From assembly GCA_947630355.1 (NCBI GenBank), contig CANRHJ010000083.1, positions 1 to 8,411 on the forward strand: DNA of 8,411 bases, given 5' to 3'. The notes beneath the pieces are model-generated. The model was not told where the DNA came from. It saw only the letters and a list, made by a program, of their open reading frames with translations, and made no database searches. Positions 1 through 7,364 of the stretch are shown here, piece after piece. Source of the stretch: Candidatus Gastranaerophilales bacterium (GTDB lineage Bacteria; Cyanobacteriota; Vampirovibrionia; Gastranaerophilales; Gastranaerophilaceae). The stretch's first letter is position 1, and each line of letters begins with the position of its first letter. A program made the position numbers and the translations under genes.

Positions 1-1747
1 GAGGAAGGTTGCTTGGATTTGTTTTTGAGCAGACACCAAGCTCATTTCTTAAACAGTATCTTGAAGAAAATACTCTTTTACCGGCAAGCGATATCCCTGT
101 TTCAAGTCCCGGTTCAATTTTTTCAACTCCGTGTCTTTCATAAAACGATTTTGTCATATTATTTGTTACGTTATTAAGGTATGTGAGTTCTTTTTTGTAA
201 TAAGGTTGATTGTTTCTTTCTATTTGAACTCGTTTTACTGGTCTGTTTTTTGCCCTTTCGTTTCTTAACAGAATAAAAATATTTTCTCTAATTTCTTCAA
301 TGTTATCAAGCATAATATCAAAGTGAGATTTAACTTTATCAACAACAAATTCGCAATTGATATCAAGTTTATACAGATTTTTTTGAAGCTCATCAGCAGT
401 GTATTTATTTTTTCCTTTTGAAACAGTCTTTTCTGTTTTGTTATTATCCTCATCAACGGCTGTTATAATATATTCTGAGCCTTGTTCTTTTATATTAAGC
501 TCAACCGAAATAACGCGGTAATTAACAGACTCTTCAACTTCTTTAAAGCCTTTTATGTCAATGTATCTGTACAATTCAAGTCCCGTTATATCATCTTTTA
601 TTACGTCAGCAAAATATCTTCCGTCTTTTATATTAACTATTGCAATTGTTTGAACCTGTTTATTATCTTTTTGATATCTTAATTTGTCACCGATATTAAG
701 AGGAATATCCCCTTTAAGAACAAATGAACTGCCGTCAAAATCTTCAACAACGCCGACTTTTGTTCCGACTAAATGATATTTTGAGTACATTTCCTTTTTT
801 CTGCCGTTAAAGAAAAAGTCGGTAAATCCTTTGTTAAAGTTTTTGGATAAATCGGGCTCAAAACCTAAAATGGTTCTGCCTGATGATATTCTTTTAAGTC
901 CTTTTGTTTTTACAAGTTTGTCTGCAATTTGTGAAAATATTGCTGTTGAATTTTTTACATGTTTTAAATCCTTTTCTCTACCTGCAATTTTAAATGAGTC
1001 AACACCTATATCAACAAGTTTTTCAATTTCTTTATCCAGACTTAAAAATCTTAAATTGAATAATCTGTCATTTTCTCTGATTATATTTCCGTTATTGTCT
1101 TTTAAAGTCCAATTACCCATACATCTTTCAGGGCAGACTCCGTGATTTGATGCCAAATAATGCGCCTTATCAGCTGATTGTGTCTTTTTTAAGTTTTCGA
1201 CATAGGCGAGATAGCAGTTTCCGCTGTATCCGACACATAAAAAACCATAACAGAATGTTTCTATTTCTATATTTGAATTATCCGTTATATCTTTAATCTC
1301 TTCAAAAGTGAGTTCTCTTGGAAGAACAATCCTTGAAACACCGCACTTTTCAAAAAATTGCGCATCTTCTTTTCTGAAACACATAGCATTCGTACTTAAT
1401 ATAATAGAAACAGGAGGAAGGTCAAGCTCAAGAATTCCGATATCCTGTACTATAAGCCCGTCTATTCCCATTTCATAAAATTCGTTTATCATTTGTTTTG
1501 CAAGTTTAATATCATCATCCGTAAACAACAAACAGTTTAGAGGAATATATATTTTTACCCAGTATTTATGCGCATATTCAACAAGCGTTTTTATATCTTC
1601 CATTGTATTGCCCTGCTCATGGCGCAGTGAAAATTTTGGAGCTCCAATATAGATTGAATCAGCACCGCATCTTATGGCTTCTTTTGCATATTCCAAATTC
1701 TTTCCCGGTGATAAAATTTCTATTGTCCTGCTTTGACTTCTTGCCAC
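1..1747 (-). CDS. U32 family protein (RlhA/TrhP-like), C-terminus cut by window edge
   Basis: The 582 codons present read without a stop from GTG at 1747 to the left edge. GTG is chosen because GAGGAG lies 6 bases upstream and the codon directly follows the upstream gene's stop. Residues 28-35 (GADSIYIG) match the N-terminal U32 signature. Cysteines at 171 and 178 (C-x6-C, around GYSGNC) and at 205 and 209 (CPERC) match the four-cysteine region of U32 proteins, which in UbiU/UbiV holds a [4Fe-4S] cluster. Near the edge, RYCLRNELGVC (563-573) is typical of the long, RlhA-like subgroup, so probably only a short tail is missing. Family knowledge: despite the name 'peptidase U32', studied members (RlhA, TrhP, UbiU/V) act in hydroxylation of 23S rRNA, tRNA or ubiquinone precursors. 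By length and tail an RNA-modifying RlhA-like role is likeliest, but substrate is inference. It is second in a minus-strand operon behind an acyl synthetase. Confidence 0.88.
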   Translation of the reverse strand, partial: MARSQSRTIEILSPGKNLEYAKEAIRCGADSIYIGAPKFSLRHEQGNTMEDIKTLVEYAHKYWVKIYIPLNCLLFTDDDIKLAKQMINEFYEMGIDGLIVQDIGILELDLPPVSIILSTNAMCFRKEDAQFFEKCGVSRIVLPRELTFEEIKDITDNSNIEIETFCYGFLCVGYSGNCYLAYVENLKKTQSADKAHYLASNHGVCPERCMGNWTLKDNNGNIIRENDRLFNLRFLSLDKEIEKLVDIGVDSFKIAGREKDLKHVKNSTAIFSQIADKLVKTKGLKRISSGRTILGFEPDLSKNFNKGFTDFFFNGRKKEMYSKYHLVGTKVGVVEDFDGSSFVLKGDIPLNIGDKLRYQKDNKQVQTIAIVNIKDGRYFADVIKDDITGLELYRYIDIKGFKEVEESVNYRVISVELNIKEQGSEYIITAVDEDNNKTEKTVSKGKNKYTADELQKNLYKLDINCEFVVDKVKSHFDIMLDNIEEIRENIFILLRNERAKNRPVKRVQIERNNQPYYKKELTYLNNVTNNMTKSFYERHGVEKIEPGLETGISLAGKRVFSSRYCLRNELGVCSKTNPSNLP

Positions 1748-1759
1748 TTATATCTCCTC
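1748..1759 (-). promoter_or_regulatory. Ribosome binding site and abutting stop/start junction (TAA|GTG)
   Basis: On the minus strand GAGGAG (1759-1754) precedes GTG (1747-1745) by 6 bases. The synthetase stop TAA occupies 1750-1748, so no base separates the two genes and the binding site lies inside the end of the synthetase gene. This supports GTG as the true start and suggests translational coupling. Confidence 0.7.
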
Positions 1760-3568
1760 ATATAATTTTTCTATTTCTTTTTTGTATGTATTAATCACTT
1801 TTTGATATTTAACCTTTAAAGTTCCTGTTAAAAGCCCGTTTTCTACCGTAAAAGGCTCATTTGAGAAATACACTTTTTTTAATTTTTCATAGTATTTCCA
1901 ATCATTTTTTCTTTTTATTTTCTCGTTTAAATTTTCGATTAAGAATGCCTTAAATTTTTCGTTTTTGTTCGCATCAATTCCGTTTAAAGAGTTTTTTGTA
2001 CACCAATCAAGATATTCTTCTTTATTTAAAACAATAACTGCAGTTAAGTATGGCTTGCCATGTCCTGCTATTGCAATTTGATTAACAAATACGGAATCTT
2101 TTGCTTCATTTTCCAATAACGGTGTATAAACATTATAGCCGTTTGACATCACTATAACGTCATCATATCTTGATAAAACAACCAGATAACCTTCTTTATC
2201 AACGTATCCCAAATCTCCCGTGTTTAGAAAATGTTCTTCAAGTATGGCTTTTTGGGTCGCTTCTTCGTTTTTATAATACTCTTTCAGTATTTCAATTCCG
2301 CCTAATGTAATTAATCCGACCTTCCCTGCGGGCATTTCTTTATGAGTTTCGGGGTCGATTATTCTGATTGTGGTACCTTCAAATGCCACTCCGACAGTAT
2401 ATGGGTGTTTTTTCTGGCTTTCAAGCGTGTTGCTTACTGCAAGCCCCGTTGTTTCTGTCAGTCCGTAGTGCTGTATAAGAGGAATTCCGATAATATCAAA
2501 ATAATCCTCCAACGGTTTTGCCAGATGAGCAGACCCAACAAAGACTATTGTTTCATCAGTTAAAAGAGTGTTCCTTATTTGCTTGTATACTTTTTTATCT
2601 AAAAAATTTTTAACTGGTTTTAGAGCTTTTGCACAAACGCTGCATTTTCTTTCAGCATTTTGTATGAATTTAGAAATACAAAACGCAATATTATAAATAT
2701 TTTGGAATATAAATCCCTTTTCTTTAACCGCATTCATTAATTTTTCATGCATAGTCTGCATTATCTTTGGCGCACAGTGAAGATATTCGGGTTTATATTT
2801 ATCAATAACTTCATAAAATTCCTTATAAGGAGTATACATTATTCTGCACCCTTTGGAAAAACAAAGCAGATTAAAGCTTTTTCCGCCCGCACTGGAAAGC
2901 GGGAAAGTGACAACAAATGTTTTGCCGGGTTTTATATCATTGAATTTTTGAAGCTGTTCAACAACATAAGACATCCCGATATTAGGCAGCATAGCTCCTT
3001 TTGGTGATGAGGAAGTTCCCGAAGTGTAATTTATATATGCCGTATCATCGGGATTCTCCTGCCAATCAGTTTTTATAGGCGTATCCGGAGTTAGTTTCTC
3101 TATAAGAGTGCTTAATTTATATATTTTTTTGAACTCTGAAACAAAAATATCTTCGCTACCTGTGTATAAAATAAATTTTATGCTTTTGATAAACTCTTCC
3201 GATTCAATAAAATGGTTAATTATATCTTTCTTATCCGTTATAAGAGCAACAGAATCACTGTTATTAAAAACATAATCCAACTCTTTTATATTTATTTCCG
3301 ATGTTTTAGATACACAAACAGCACCAAGAGTAATAATAGCTTGTTCTAATATTAACCAAGAAGGAGAATTGCATGCGAATAAACATACATGCTCAAACCT
3401 TTCAAGTCCTAATTCTTTAAATTCTTGTGCCAAAAAACACAATTCTCTGAATGCCTGCTTATAAGTTATTTTAACTTGTTCTTTATTATCCGAAAAGGCA
3501 ACTAAATCTCCATATTCCCCGCAGCTTTGCGCCCACAAATCAAATAATGTTTTATATCTGTATTTCAT
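1748..3568 (-). CDS. AMP-forming long-chain acyl-CoA (or acyl-ACP) synthetase
   Basis: A complete 606-residue member of the ANL adenylating superfamily, about the usual length of long-chain acyl-CoA synthetases. Motifs run in order: the ATP-binding loop YTSGTSSSPKG (181-191), YGLTETT (368-374), TGD with the ribose-binding Asp (450-452), the hinge region with R467, and a C-terminal LTGTLKVK (580-587) that resembles the LTPTxKVKR lysine motif of the long-chain group. No carrier or transmembrane domain is seen, so it is probably cytosolic or peripheral. It should activate a carboxylic acid with ATP to an acyl-adenylate and then a thioester on CoA or an acyl carrier protein; chain length cannot be read from the sequence. 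The hinge motif is altered (SRYDD at 466-470 where GRKKD is usual). ATG at 3568 fits the family N-terminus but has no clear Shine-Dalgarno. It precedes the U32 gene in one operon and diverges from the SGNH/MBOAT group, to which it may supply acyl groups (inference). Confidence 0.9.
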   Translation of the reverse strand: MKYRYKTLFDLWAQSCGEYGDLVAFSDNKEQVKITYKQAFRELCFLAQEFKELGLERFEHVCLFACNSPSWLILEQAIITLGAVCVSKTSEINIKELDYVFNNSDSVALITDKKDIINHFIESEEFIKSIKFILYTGSEDIFVSEFKKIYKLSTLIEKLTPDTPIKTDWQENPDDTAYINYTSGTSSSPKGAMLPNIGMSYVVEQLQKFNDIKPGKTFVVTFPLSSAGGKSFNLLCFSKGCRIMYTPYKEFYEVIDKYKPEYLHCAPKIMQTMHEKLMNAVKEKGFIFQNIYNIAFCISKFIQNAERKCSVCAKALKPVKNFLDKKVYKQIRNTLLTDETIVFVGSAHLAKPLEDYFDIIGIPLIQHYGLTETTGLAVSNTLESQKKHPYTVGVAFEGTTIRIIDPETHKEMPAGKVGLITLGGIEILKEYYKNEEATQKAILEEHFLNTGDLGYVDKEGYLVVLSRYDDVIVMSNGYNVYTPLLENEAKDSVFVNQIAIAGHGKPYLTAVIVLNKEEYLDWCTKNSLNGIDANKNEKFKAFLIENLNEKIKRKNDWKYYEKLKKVYFSNEPFTVENGLLTGTLKVKYQKVINTYKKEIEKLYEEI

Positions 3569-3590
3569 TCTGCTTAACCCAGTCAGTTTT

Positions 3591-3624
3591 ATGATATAAT
3601 AAGTAAGTTAATTAGTAAAGTTAA
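3591..3624 (-). promoter_or_regulatory. Candidate promoter for the synthetase-U32 operon
   Basis: Read on the minus strand, TTAACT (3624-3619), 17 bases, then TATTAT (3601-3596) gives a plausible sigma-70-type promoter with transcription starting about 20 bases before the ATG at 3568. An alternative in the same stretch is TTTACT (3619-3614), 17 bases, TATCAT (3596-3591). The AT-rich background makes chance matches likely, so confidence is low. Confidence 0.35.
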
Positions 3625-3626
3625 TT
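3605..3626. repeat. Short direct repeat AAGTTAATT x2 in the divergent promoter region
   Basis: AAGTTAATT occurs at 3605-3613 and again at 3618-3626, a 13-base period. The copies overlap the candidate -35 elements of the minus-strand operon, so they could be an operator. Equally they may be chance in AT-rich DNA. The rest of the 149-base intergenic region shows no hairpin, RNA gene or terminator that I can see. Confidence 0.3.
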
Positions 3627-3662
3627 TTTCAATCAATATAATGTAACGAAACAATTAATTAT

Positions 3663-3693
3663 TTGATAAATTAAACTAAATTACTTTTATTAT
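3663..3693 (+). promoter_or_regulatory. Candidate promoter for the SGNH/MBOAT operon
   Basis: TTGATA (3663-3668) is followed after 19 bases by TATTAT (3688-3693), or after 16 bases by TTTTAT (3685-3690). A start near 3700 would leave a leader of about 18 bases holding the Shine-Dalgarno. A perfect TATAAT at 3637-3642 is an alternative -10 box but has no convincing -35 at the right distance. Confidence 0.35.
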
Positions 3694-3702
3694 AACAAAA
3701 TC

Positions 3703-3711
3703 GGGGGAGGG
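3703..3711 (+). promoter_or_regulatory. Strong ribosome binding site before a TTG start
   Basis: GGGGGAGGG stands out in very AT-rich DNA and lies 6 bases before TTG at 3718. It decides the start of paralogue 1, because the N-terminal part has no in-frame ATG that would keep the membrane segment. Confidence 0.75.
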
Positions 3712-3717
3712 AATATA

Positions 3718-4797
3718 TTGAACGAAATTGATAACAAAAATAGCAGGAAAGATTTTCTTTTTATTATTGTTTTTTTGTTTCTAATTCTAACTGTTATCAT
3801 TTTTAACTATATAACAGACCCTTACTATATACTTAGAGATACAACCATAAAAGGTTTTAACAACGTTAAAACACATAAATATTCAAACCGAAGGACAATC
3901 ATATATTCAGATATAAAACTAAACAGGAAAAATAAAGATATTGCATTTACGGGTAATTGTTTATTATCACATTACGGGTCGGGACTTGATAATGTCGCAT
4001 TTTTTACTATACCGGTGGCAAAAGTGGAAGAAGTGGTGAAAATTATTGAAAATATTCATAAACTTTCACCTGATATAAAAAAGATATATTGGGGACTGTT
4101 TTATGACGATTTCAGGCATGATCCTGAGGAAGTTCACGACAGCTTGCCGGACTATGGTTCTGATTTCTTTAATTTTCAAGATTTCATTAACTTGTTTTTT
4201 TCATATAACACTACAAAATTCAGTTTAGATACGGTCAAAGACTCTGTTAAAAACAAAGGGAAAGATTTTATATATATTTACCCGTATCGCGAAATTGCCA
4301 AGAAAAAATATGATGATGATTTTAACTTTGAGTCTTTGGAAAAACTTAAGTATATAAAAGATTTCGCGAATAAAAATAACATTGAACTTGTAATATACTA
4401 TTCTCCCATACATATAACAAAAAAAGTTCATTTATATGAAAAAGGAATGTGGGAGTCTAATCTTGAATTAAAAAGAAGGATTGCTCAAATTACACCGTTT
4501 TATGATTATTCATTAGTAAATAAATACAATACTTCGCCTTTAGATCAAAATAATTTTAATTTTGTTGATAATATACATCCGACTAATGTATATAATAACT
4601 TAATTGTTAACGATTTATTATCACCAAATAAAGAAATAGGAATATTGCTTAATACCGATAATATAGAAAAGTATTTAACAGAAGATACCGCTCAATTACA
4701 AGATTATATGAATATAAACAAAGATATCACTGAAAAGATTAAAAACGTAAAAGCAGATGATGCAGAAATAAAAATCAGGAGAAAAGATGCTGTTTAA
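3718..4797 (+). CDS. Membrane-anchored SGNH-like protein, paralogue 1 (Cys at nucleophile position)
   Basis: 359 residues with a TTG start fixed by the strong GGGGGAGGG. A short basic N-terminus and one membrane segment (about 13-33) predict an N-in topology with the body outside the membrane, followed by TDPYY. Block I of an SGNH hydrolase-like fold is expected at IAFTGNC (75-81), and the C-terminal FVDNIHP supplies D284 and H287 (D-x-x-H). The layout resembles DltD and similar MBOAT partners: one anchor, nucleophile near residue 70-80, D-x-x-H near the end. The two downstream paralogues have Ser at the C81 position, so this copy either uses Cys or is inactive. Shared landmarks with them include QDFINLFFSYN and a tail starting DNIEK (314). 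The last 11 bases overlap the MBOAT gene. The acceptor or donor substrate is unknown. The fold assignment comes from motifs and context, not from a search. Confidence 0.72.
   Translation: MNEIDNKNSRKDFLFIIVFLFLILTVIIFNYITDPYYILRDTTIKGFNNVKTHKYSNRRTIIYSDIKLNRKNKDIAFTGNCLLSHYGSGLDNVAFFTIPVAKVEEVVKIIENIHKLSPDIKKIYWGLFYDDFRHDPEEVHDSLPDYGSDFFNFQDFINLFFSYNTTKFSLDTVKDSVKNKGKDFIYIYPYREIAKKKYDDDFNFESLEKLKYIKDFANKNNIELVIYYSPIHITKKVHLYEKGMWESNLELKRRIAQITPFYDYSLVNKYNTSPLDQNNFNFVDNIHPTNVYNNLIVNDLLSPNKEIGILLNTDNIEKYLTEDTAQLQDYMNINKDITEKIKNVKADDAEIKIRRKDAV
4777..4782 (+). promoter_or_regulatory. Ribosome binding site for the MBOAT gene, inside paralogue 1
   Basis: AGGAGA lies 4 bases before ATG at 4787, within the coding end of paralogue 1. 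It supports the overlapping start and coupled translation of the two genes. Confidence 0.65.
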
Positions 4798-6217
4798 TTC
4801 CGTAGAATATCTGTTATTATTTCTTCCTTTTGTATTTACGATATACTTTATACTTAATAAATTTAAATTATATGTTCCGGCAAAAATTTTTCTTCTTGCT
4901 GCCTCGTTATTCTTTTACGGAACTTATAAAATTGATTATGTATATATACTCATAACTTCAATTCTGGTAAATTATTCACTTTGCCATTTATTCAAGTTTA
5001 ATTTAACTCAAATACAGAAACGAATATTGCTAATATTAATCTTAATTACTAATATAGTAATACTTGTCGGATTTAAATATTTTGTCTTTCTTGCAAAAAT
5101 ATATATAACAATAACACATACATCTTTTAATACACTTGATTACATAATGCCGTTAGGCATCAGTTTCTTTACCATTCAGCAAATATCTTTTGTTATAGAT
5201 TGCTACAGAGGAACAATCAAAGATTACAAATTCCATGATTATGCACTGTTTGTATCATTTTTCCCCCAGCTGATTGCAGGACCAATAGTCCGACATTCCG
5301 AAATTATACCCCAATTTAATAACTTATCAAAAAGAGTTATAAATCAACAAAATATTTTTATGGGCATATTTTTAATTACTGTAGGTTTATTAAAGAAAGT
5401 TGTACTGGCAGATAATTTTGTTCAATTTATAGATACAGTAATGAGATACCAAGCTTATAAGGATTTTTATATCGCTTGGCTACTAGGAATATCTAAGGTA
5501 ATGCAAGGATATTTTGATTTCTCCGGCTACTGTGATATGGCATTGGGTTCAGCATATTTATTTAATATCTGTTTACCTTTAAACTTTAATTCTCCATATA
5601 AAGCACAAAGCATTCTGGAATATTGGAACCGATGGAATATAACTTTGGTCCGATTTCTTAAAGATTACATTTATTACCCGTTAATGAATAAATCTAACTC
5701 ATTATTAAACTCTATAAGCAGCATAATGATTGTATTCCTAATATATGGGTTATGGAAAGGTTCTAATCCCGTTAATGTTGTTTATGGCATTTTGAACGGT
5801 ATTTTAGTTTGTATTAACAAAATATGGAACTGTTTTAATATTAAAATACCTAAAATACTTTCCGTCTTTCTTACCTTTATTACTTTAGTTTTATTGAGTA
5901 ATTTCATCGGTATTAACAGTTTTGAAAAAACTTTATCCGTACTTAAATCTATGTTGGGAATCAAAGCAAGTTTTAATCTGCCGGTAATTGAAAACTTAAA
6001 TATTATTTTTACATCTTTCCCATTTGAATTAAAATTTAATTTGTTATTAATTACTGCTTGTTTTATACTTGTTTTTGTTTCAAAAAACTCAAATGAATTA
6101 GCTTATATTTATTCAAAGAAAAATAATTTGTTGTATACTATTATATTAGCAGTTGTATTTTTTATAAGTACATTATTTATAACTAAGAGTAACGAATTTA
6201 TATATTTTATTTTTTAA
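4787..6217 (+). CDS. MBOAT family membrane protein (AlgI/DltB type) lacking the conserved histidines
   Basis: 476 hydrophobic residues with roughly a dozen membrane segments; the length is usual for AlgI/DltB-type O-acyltransferases. Family landmarks in order: the MLFNSVEYLLLFLP start, LFFYGTY (41-47), MPLGISFFTIQQISF (121-135), FPQLIAGPIVR (159-169), GYFDFSGYCDMALG (241-254), EYWNRWNITL (278-287) and KDYIYYPL (292-299). Members normally have RWH, GLWHG and xGxxHG. Here these are RWN (N284), GLWKG (K324) and YGILNG (N337), so the catalytic His (H336 in DltB) and its partner are gone. The glycine-rich loop after YYPL is also missing. The frame is intact, so this is not simple decay. In known systems the MBOAT takes an acyl group from a cytosolic carrier to an SGNH partner outside; whether this one transfers acyl groups is doubtful. 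It overlaps paralogue 1 by 11 bases and is followed 6 bases later by paralogue 2. Confidence 0.88.
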   Translation: MLFNSVEYLLLFLPFVFTIYFILNKFKLYVPAKIFLLAASLFFYGTYKIDYVYILITSILVNYSLCHLFKFNLTQIQKRILLILILITNIVILVGFKYFVFLAKIYITITHTSFNTLDYIMPLGISFFTIQQISFVIDCYRGTIKDYKFHDYALFVSFFPQLIAGPIVRHSEIIPQFNNLSKRVINQQNIFMGIFLITVGLLKKVVLADNFVQFIDTVMRYQAYKDFYIAWLLGISKVMQGYFDFSGYCDMALGSAYLFNICLPLNFNSPYKAQSILEYWNRWNITLVRFLKDYIYYPLMNKSNSLLNSISSIMIVFLIYGLWKGSNPVNVVYGILNGILVCINKIWNCFNIKIPKILSVFLTFITLVLLSNFIGINSFEKTLSVLKSMLGIKASFNLPVIENLNIIFTSFPFELKFNLLLITACFILVFVSKNSNELAYIYSKKNNLLYTIILAVVFFISTLFITKSNEFIYFIF

Positions 6218-6223
6218 CGAATT

Positions 6224-7321
6224 ATGAAAAGCAGAAAAAACAATATTATTTTTATTTTAATTTTCATAACACTAATGATATCGGTTCTGGTGTTAAATTT
6301 AATTATTAGACCTGTTAAAATAAACAATATTGTCGATATGAACAATTACAGCAGGGATTTATTATATACGGTCATCAATCAGGGGAAAAAACATAAATTT
6401 GATAGTGTTGCAATAGGCGGTTCGGGATTAAGAAGCGCAATCAAATTTGGTGATAGAACAATGGCTATTAATCCGCAGGGAATTGCACCTATTGAACTTT
6501 ACAATTTATTAAAATATTTTTTAAGCGTTCACCCCGAAGTTAAAAAAGTATATGTTGATATGGAATTTAATTCCTATTTTACTTGTTTTGATAATTATAC
6601 AATCCCTAAAAACCCGACAAATTCCTTTCAAGATTTCCTTAAATTATATTTTTCATATAATGCGACATTAAACTCTTTTAAAATTATCTCTGAGAAAATT
6701 AAAAATAATTCAGACAAAGGACCTCACAGCGTTGAATTATCAGGTGAAGATAATAACGGTATATATTATGTTGCTCTTCCTAATCATAAATTTAGTTATG
6801 AAAGAATATGCGAATATGATAACATTTCAGCTTTGGGGAAAATACATGATTTAATACAAGAGAAGAAATTACAAGCATATTATTTTATACCTCCCGTAAA
6901 TGCATTATATCTTTCAGATGGCCGTGACATGGGGTATTACAAAAACATACAGAATTTTAAAAAACAAATAACAAATATTACCCCGTACTGGGATATGTCT
7001 TTTGTAAATAACTTAACTTCTTACCCTGTAGGATACATATTCTTAGATGTTTATCATGCAAACAGTAATTTTATTTCTAAAAAAGTGTTAAATACAATAT
7101 ATGAAAAAGAAATTGATTCTTCTTTCGCTGTTTATATAACAAAAGATAATGTAGATAAGGTACTTAAAAAGCAAAATGAATTAATTGATGAATATATTGA
7201 AAAAAATAAACAAACTGTTAATTCACGAAATAAAAGAGAATCTTACGATTCAACACAAAAGTTATATTTAAAAGATTATCCCAAAGAATTGCAGGACTTA
7301 TATTATCAAAATTTAAATTAA
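6224..7321 (+). CDS. Membrane-anchored SGNH-like protein, paralogue 2 (Ser retained)
   Basis: 365 residues. The N-terminus is basic with one membrane segment (about 7-28), so the body is predicted outside the membrane. The likely active site is intact by motif: VAIGGSG puts S67 at block I, MAINPQGIA may carry the oxyanion Gly, and FLDVYHAN gives D275 and H278. It aligns along its length with both neighbours through SFQDFLKLYFSYN and TPYWDMSFVNN, and its tail has ITKDNVDKVLKKQ starting at 305. The TDPY motif that follows the anchor in the other two is replaced by IIRPV. Its C-terminal tail is long, charged and Tyr-rich. ATG at 6224 is 6 bases after the MBOAT stop with no Shine-Dalgarno in the AT-rich sequence before it, so expression may depend on reinitiation. 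Likely role: acyl esterase or transferase partner of the MBOAT on an envelope polymer (inference). It is the best candidate of the three for an active enzyme. Confidence 0.72.
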   Translation: MKSRKNNIIFILIFITLMISVLVLNLIIRPVKINNIVDMNNYSRDLLYTVINQGKKHKFDSVAIGGSGLRSAIKFGDRTMAINPQGIAPIELYNLLKYFLSVHPEVKKVYVDMEFNSYFTCFDNYTIPKNPTNSFQDFLKLYFSYNATLNSFKIISEKIKNNSDKGPHSVELSGEDNNGIYYVALPNHKFSYERICEYDNISALGKIHDLIQEKKLQAYYFIPPVNALYLSDGRDMGYYKNIQNFKKQITNITPYWDMSFVNNLTSYPVGYIFLDVYHANSNFISKKVLNTIYEKEIDSSFAVYITKDNVDKVLKKQNELIDEYIEKNKQTVNSRNKRESYDSTQKLYLKDYPKELQDLYYQNLN

Positions 7322-7325
7322 ATTA

Positions 7326-7354
7326 TTGATATTAAAAAACCTGTATGGCATAAT
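7326..7354 (+). promoter_or_regulatory. Candidate extended -10 promoter giving a near-leaderless transcript of paralogue 3
   Basis: TTGATA (7326-7331), a 17-base spacer, then CATAAT (7349-7354) directly preceded by TGG, an extended -10 (TGn). The 43-base gap between paralogues 2 and 3 has no Shine-Dalgarno. A start about 7 bases after the -10 box would fall near 7361, only about 4 bases before ATG at 7365. Confidence 0.5.
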
Positions 7355-7364
7355 TTACTTATAT

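Noticed and set aside
265..1145. Short open frames in other frames or on the other strand across the first 1.1 kb (265-456, 482-682, 831-1145)
   Set aside because: They lie inside the long U32 reading frame, which has recognisable motifs throughout. The short frames show low-complexity sequence and no binding sites or family features.
1..1747. Reading the U32 gene as a secreted collagenase
   Set aside because: There is no signal peptide or membrane segment, and characterised relatives with these cysteines are hydroxylation enzymes rather than proteases.
1603..3007. Plus-strand frames at 1603-1794, 2342-2563 and 2747-3007
   Set aside because: Antisense shadows of the synthetase and U32 genes, without plausible ribosome binding sites or recognisable motifs.
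3569..3717. Riboswitch, small RNA or attachment site in the divergent intergenic region
   Set aside because: The stretch is short and AT-rich with no stable stem, no tRNA-like segment and no inverted repeat of useful length. Only promoter-like elements and a weak direct repeat are seen.
5621..5800. Histidine loss as a sequencing error or frameshift in the MBOAT gene
   Set aside because: The frame stays open on both sides with family motifs intact, and each changed codon differs cleanly from His without a local insertion or deletion.
4225..5964. Minus-strand frames at 4225-4431 and 5782-5964
   Set aside because: Antisense to paralogue 1 and the MBOAT gene, both continuous and motif-bearing.
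4787..6217. Naming the MBOAT gene dltB, algI or patA
   Set aside because: The fold and landmarks fit the superfamily, but the active-site histidines are missing and there is no carrier-protein gene or alginate or peptidoglycan context to select a named orthologue.
7322..7364. Rho-independent terminator between paralogues 2 and 3
   Set aside because: The A-run at 7333-7339 is not preceded by a GC-rich hairpin, and the gap is better explained as a promoter.
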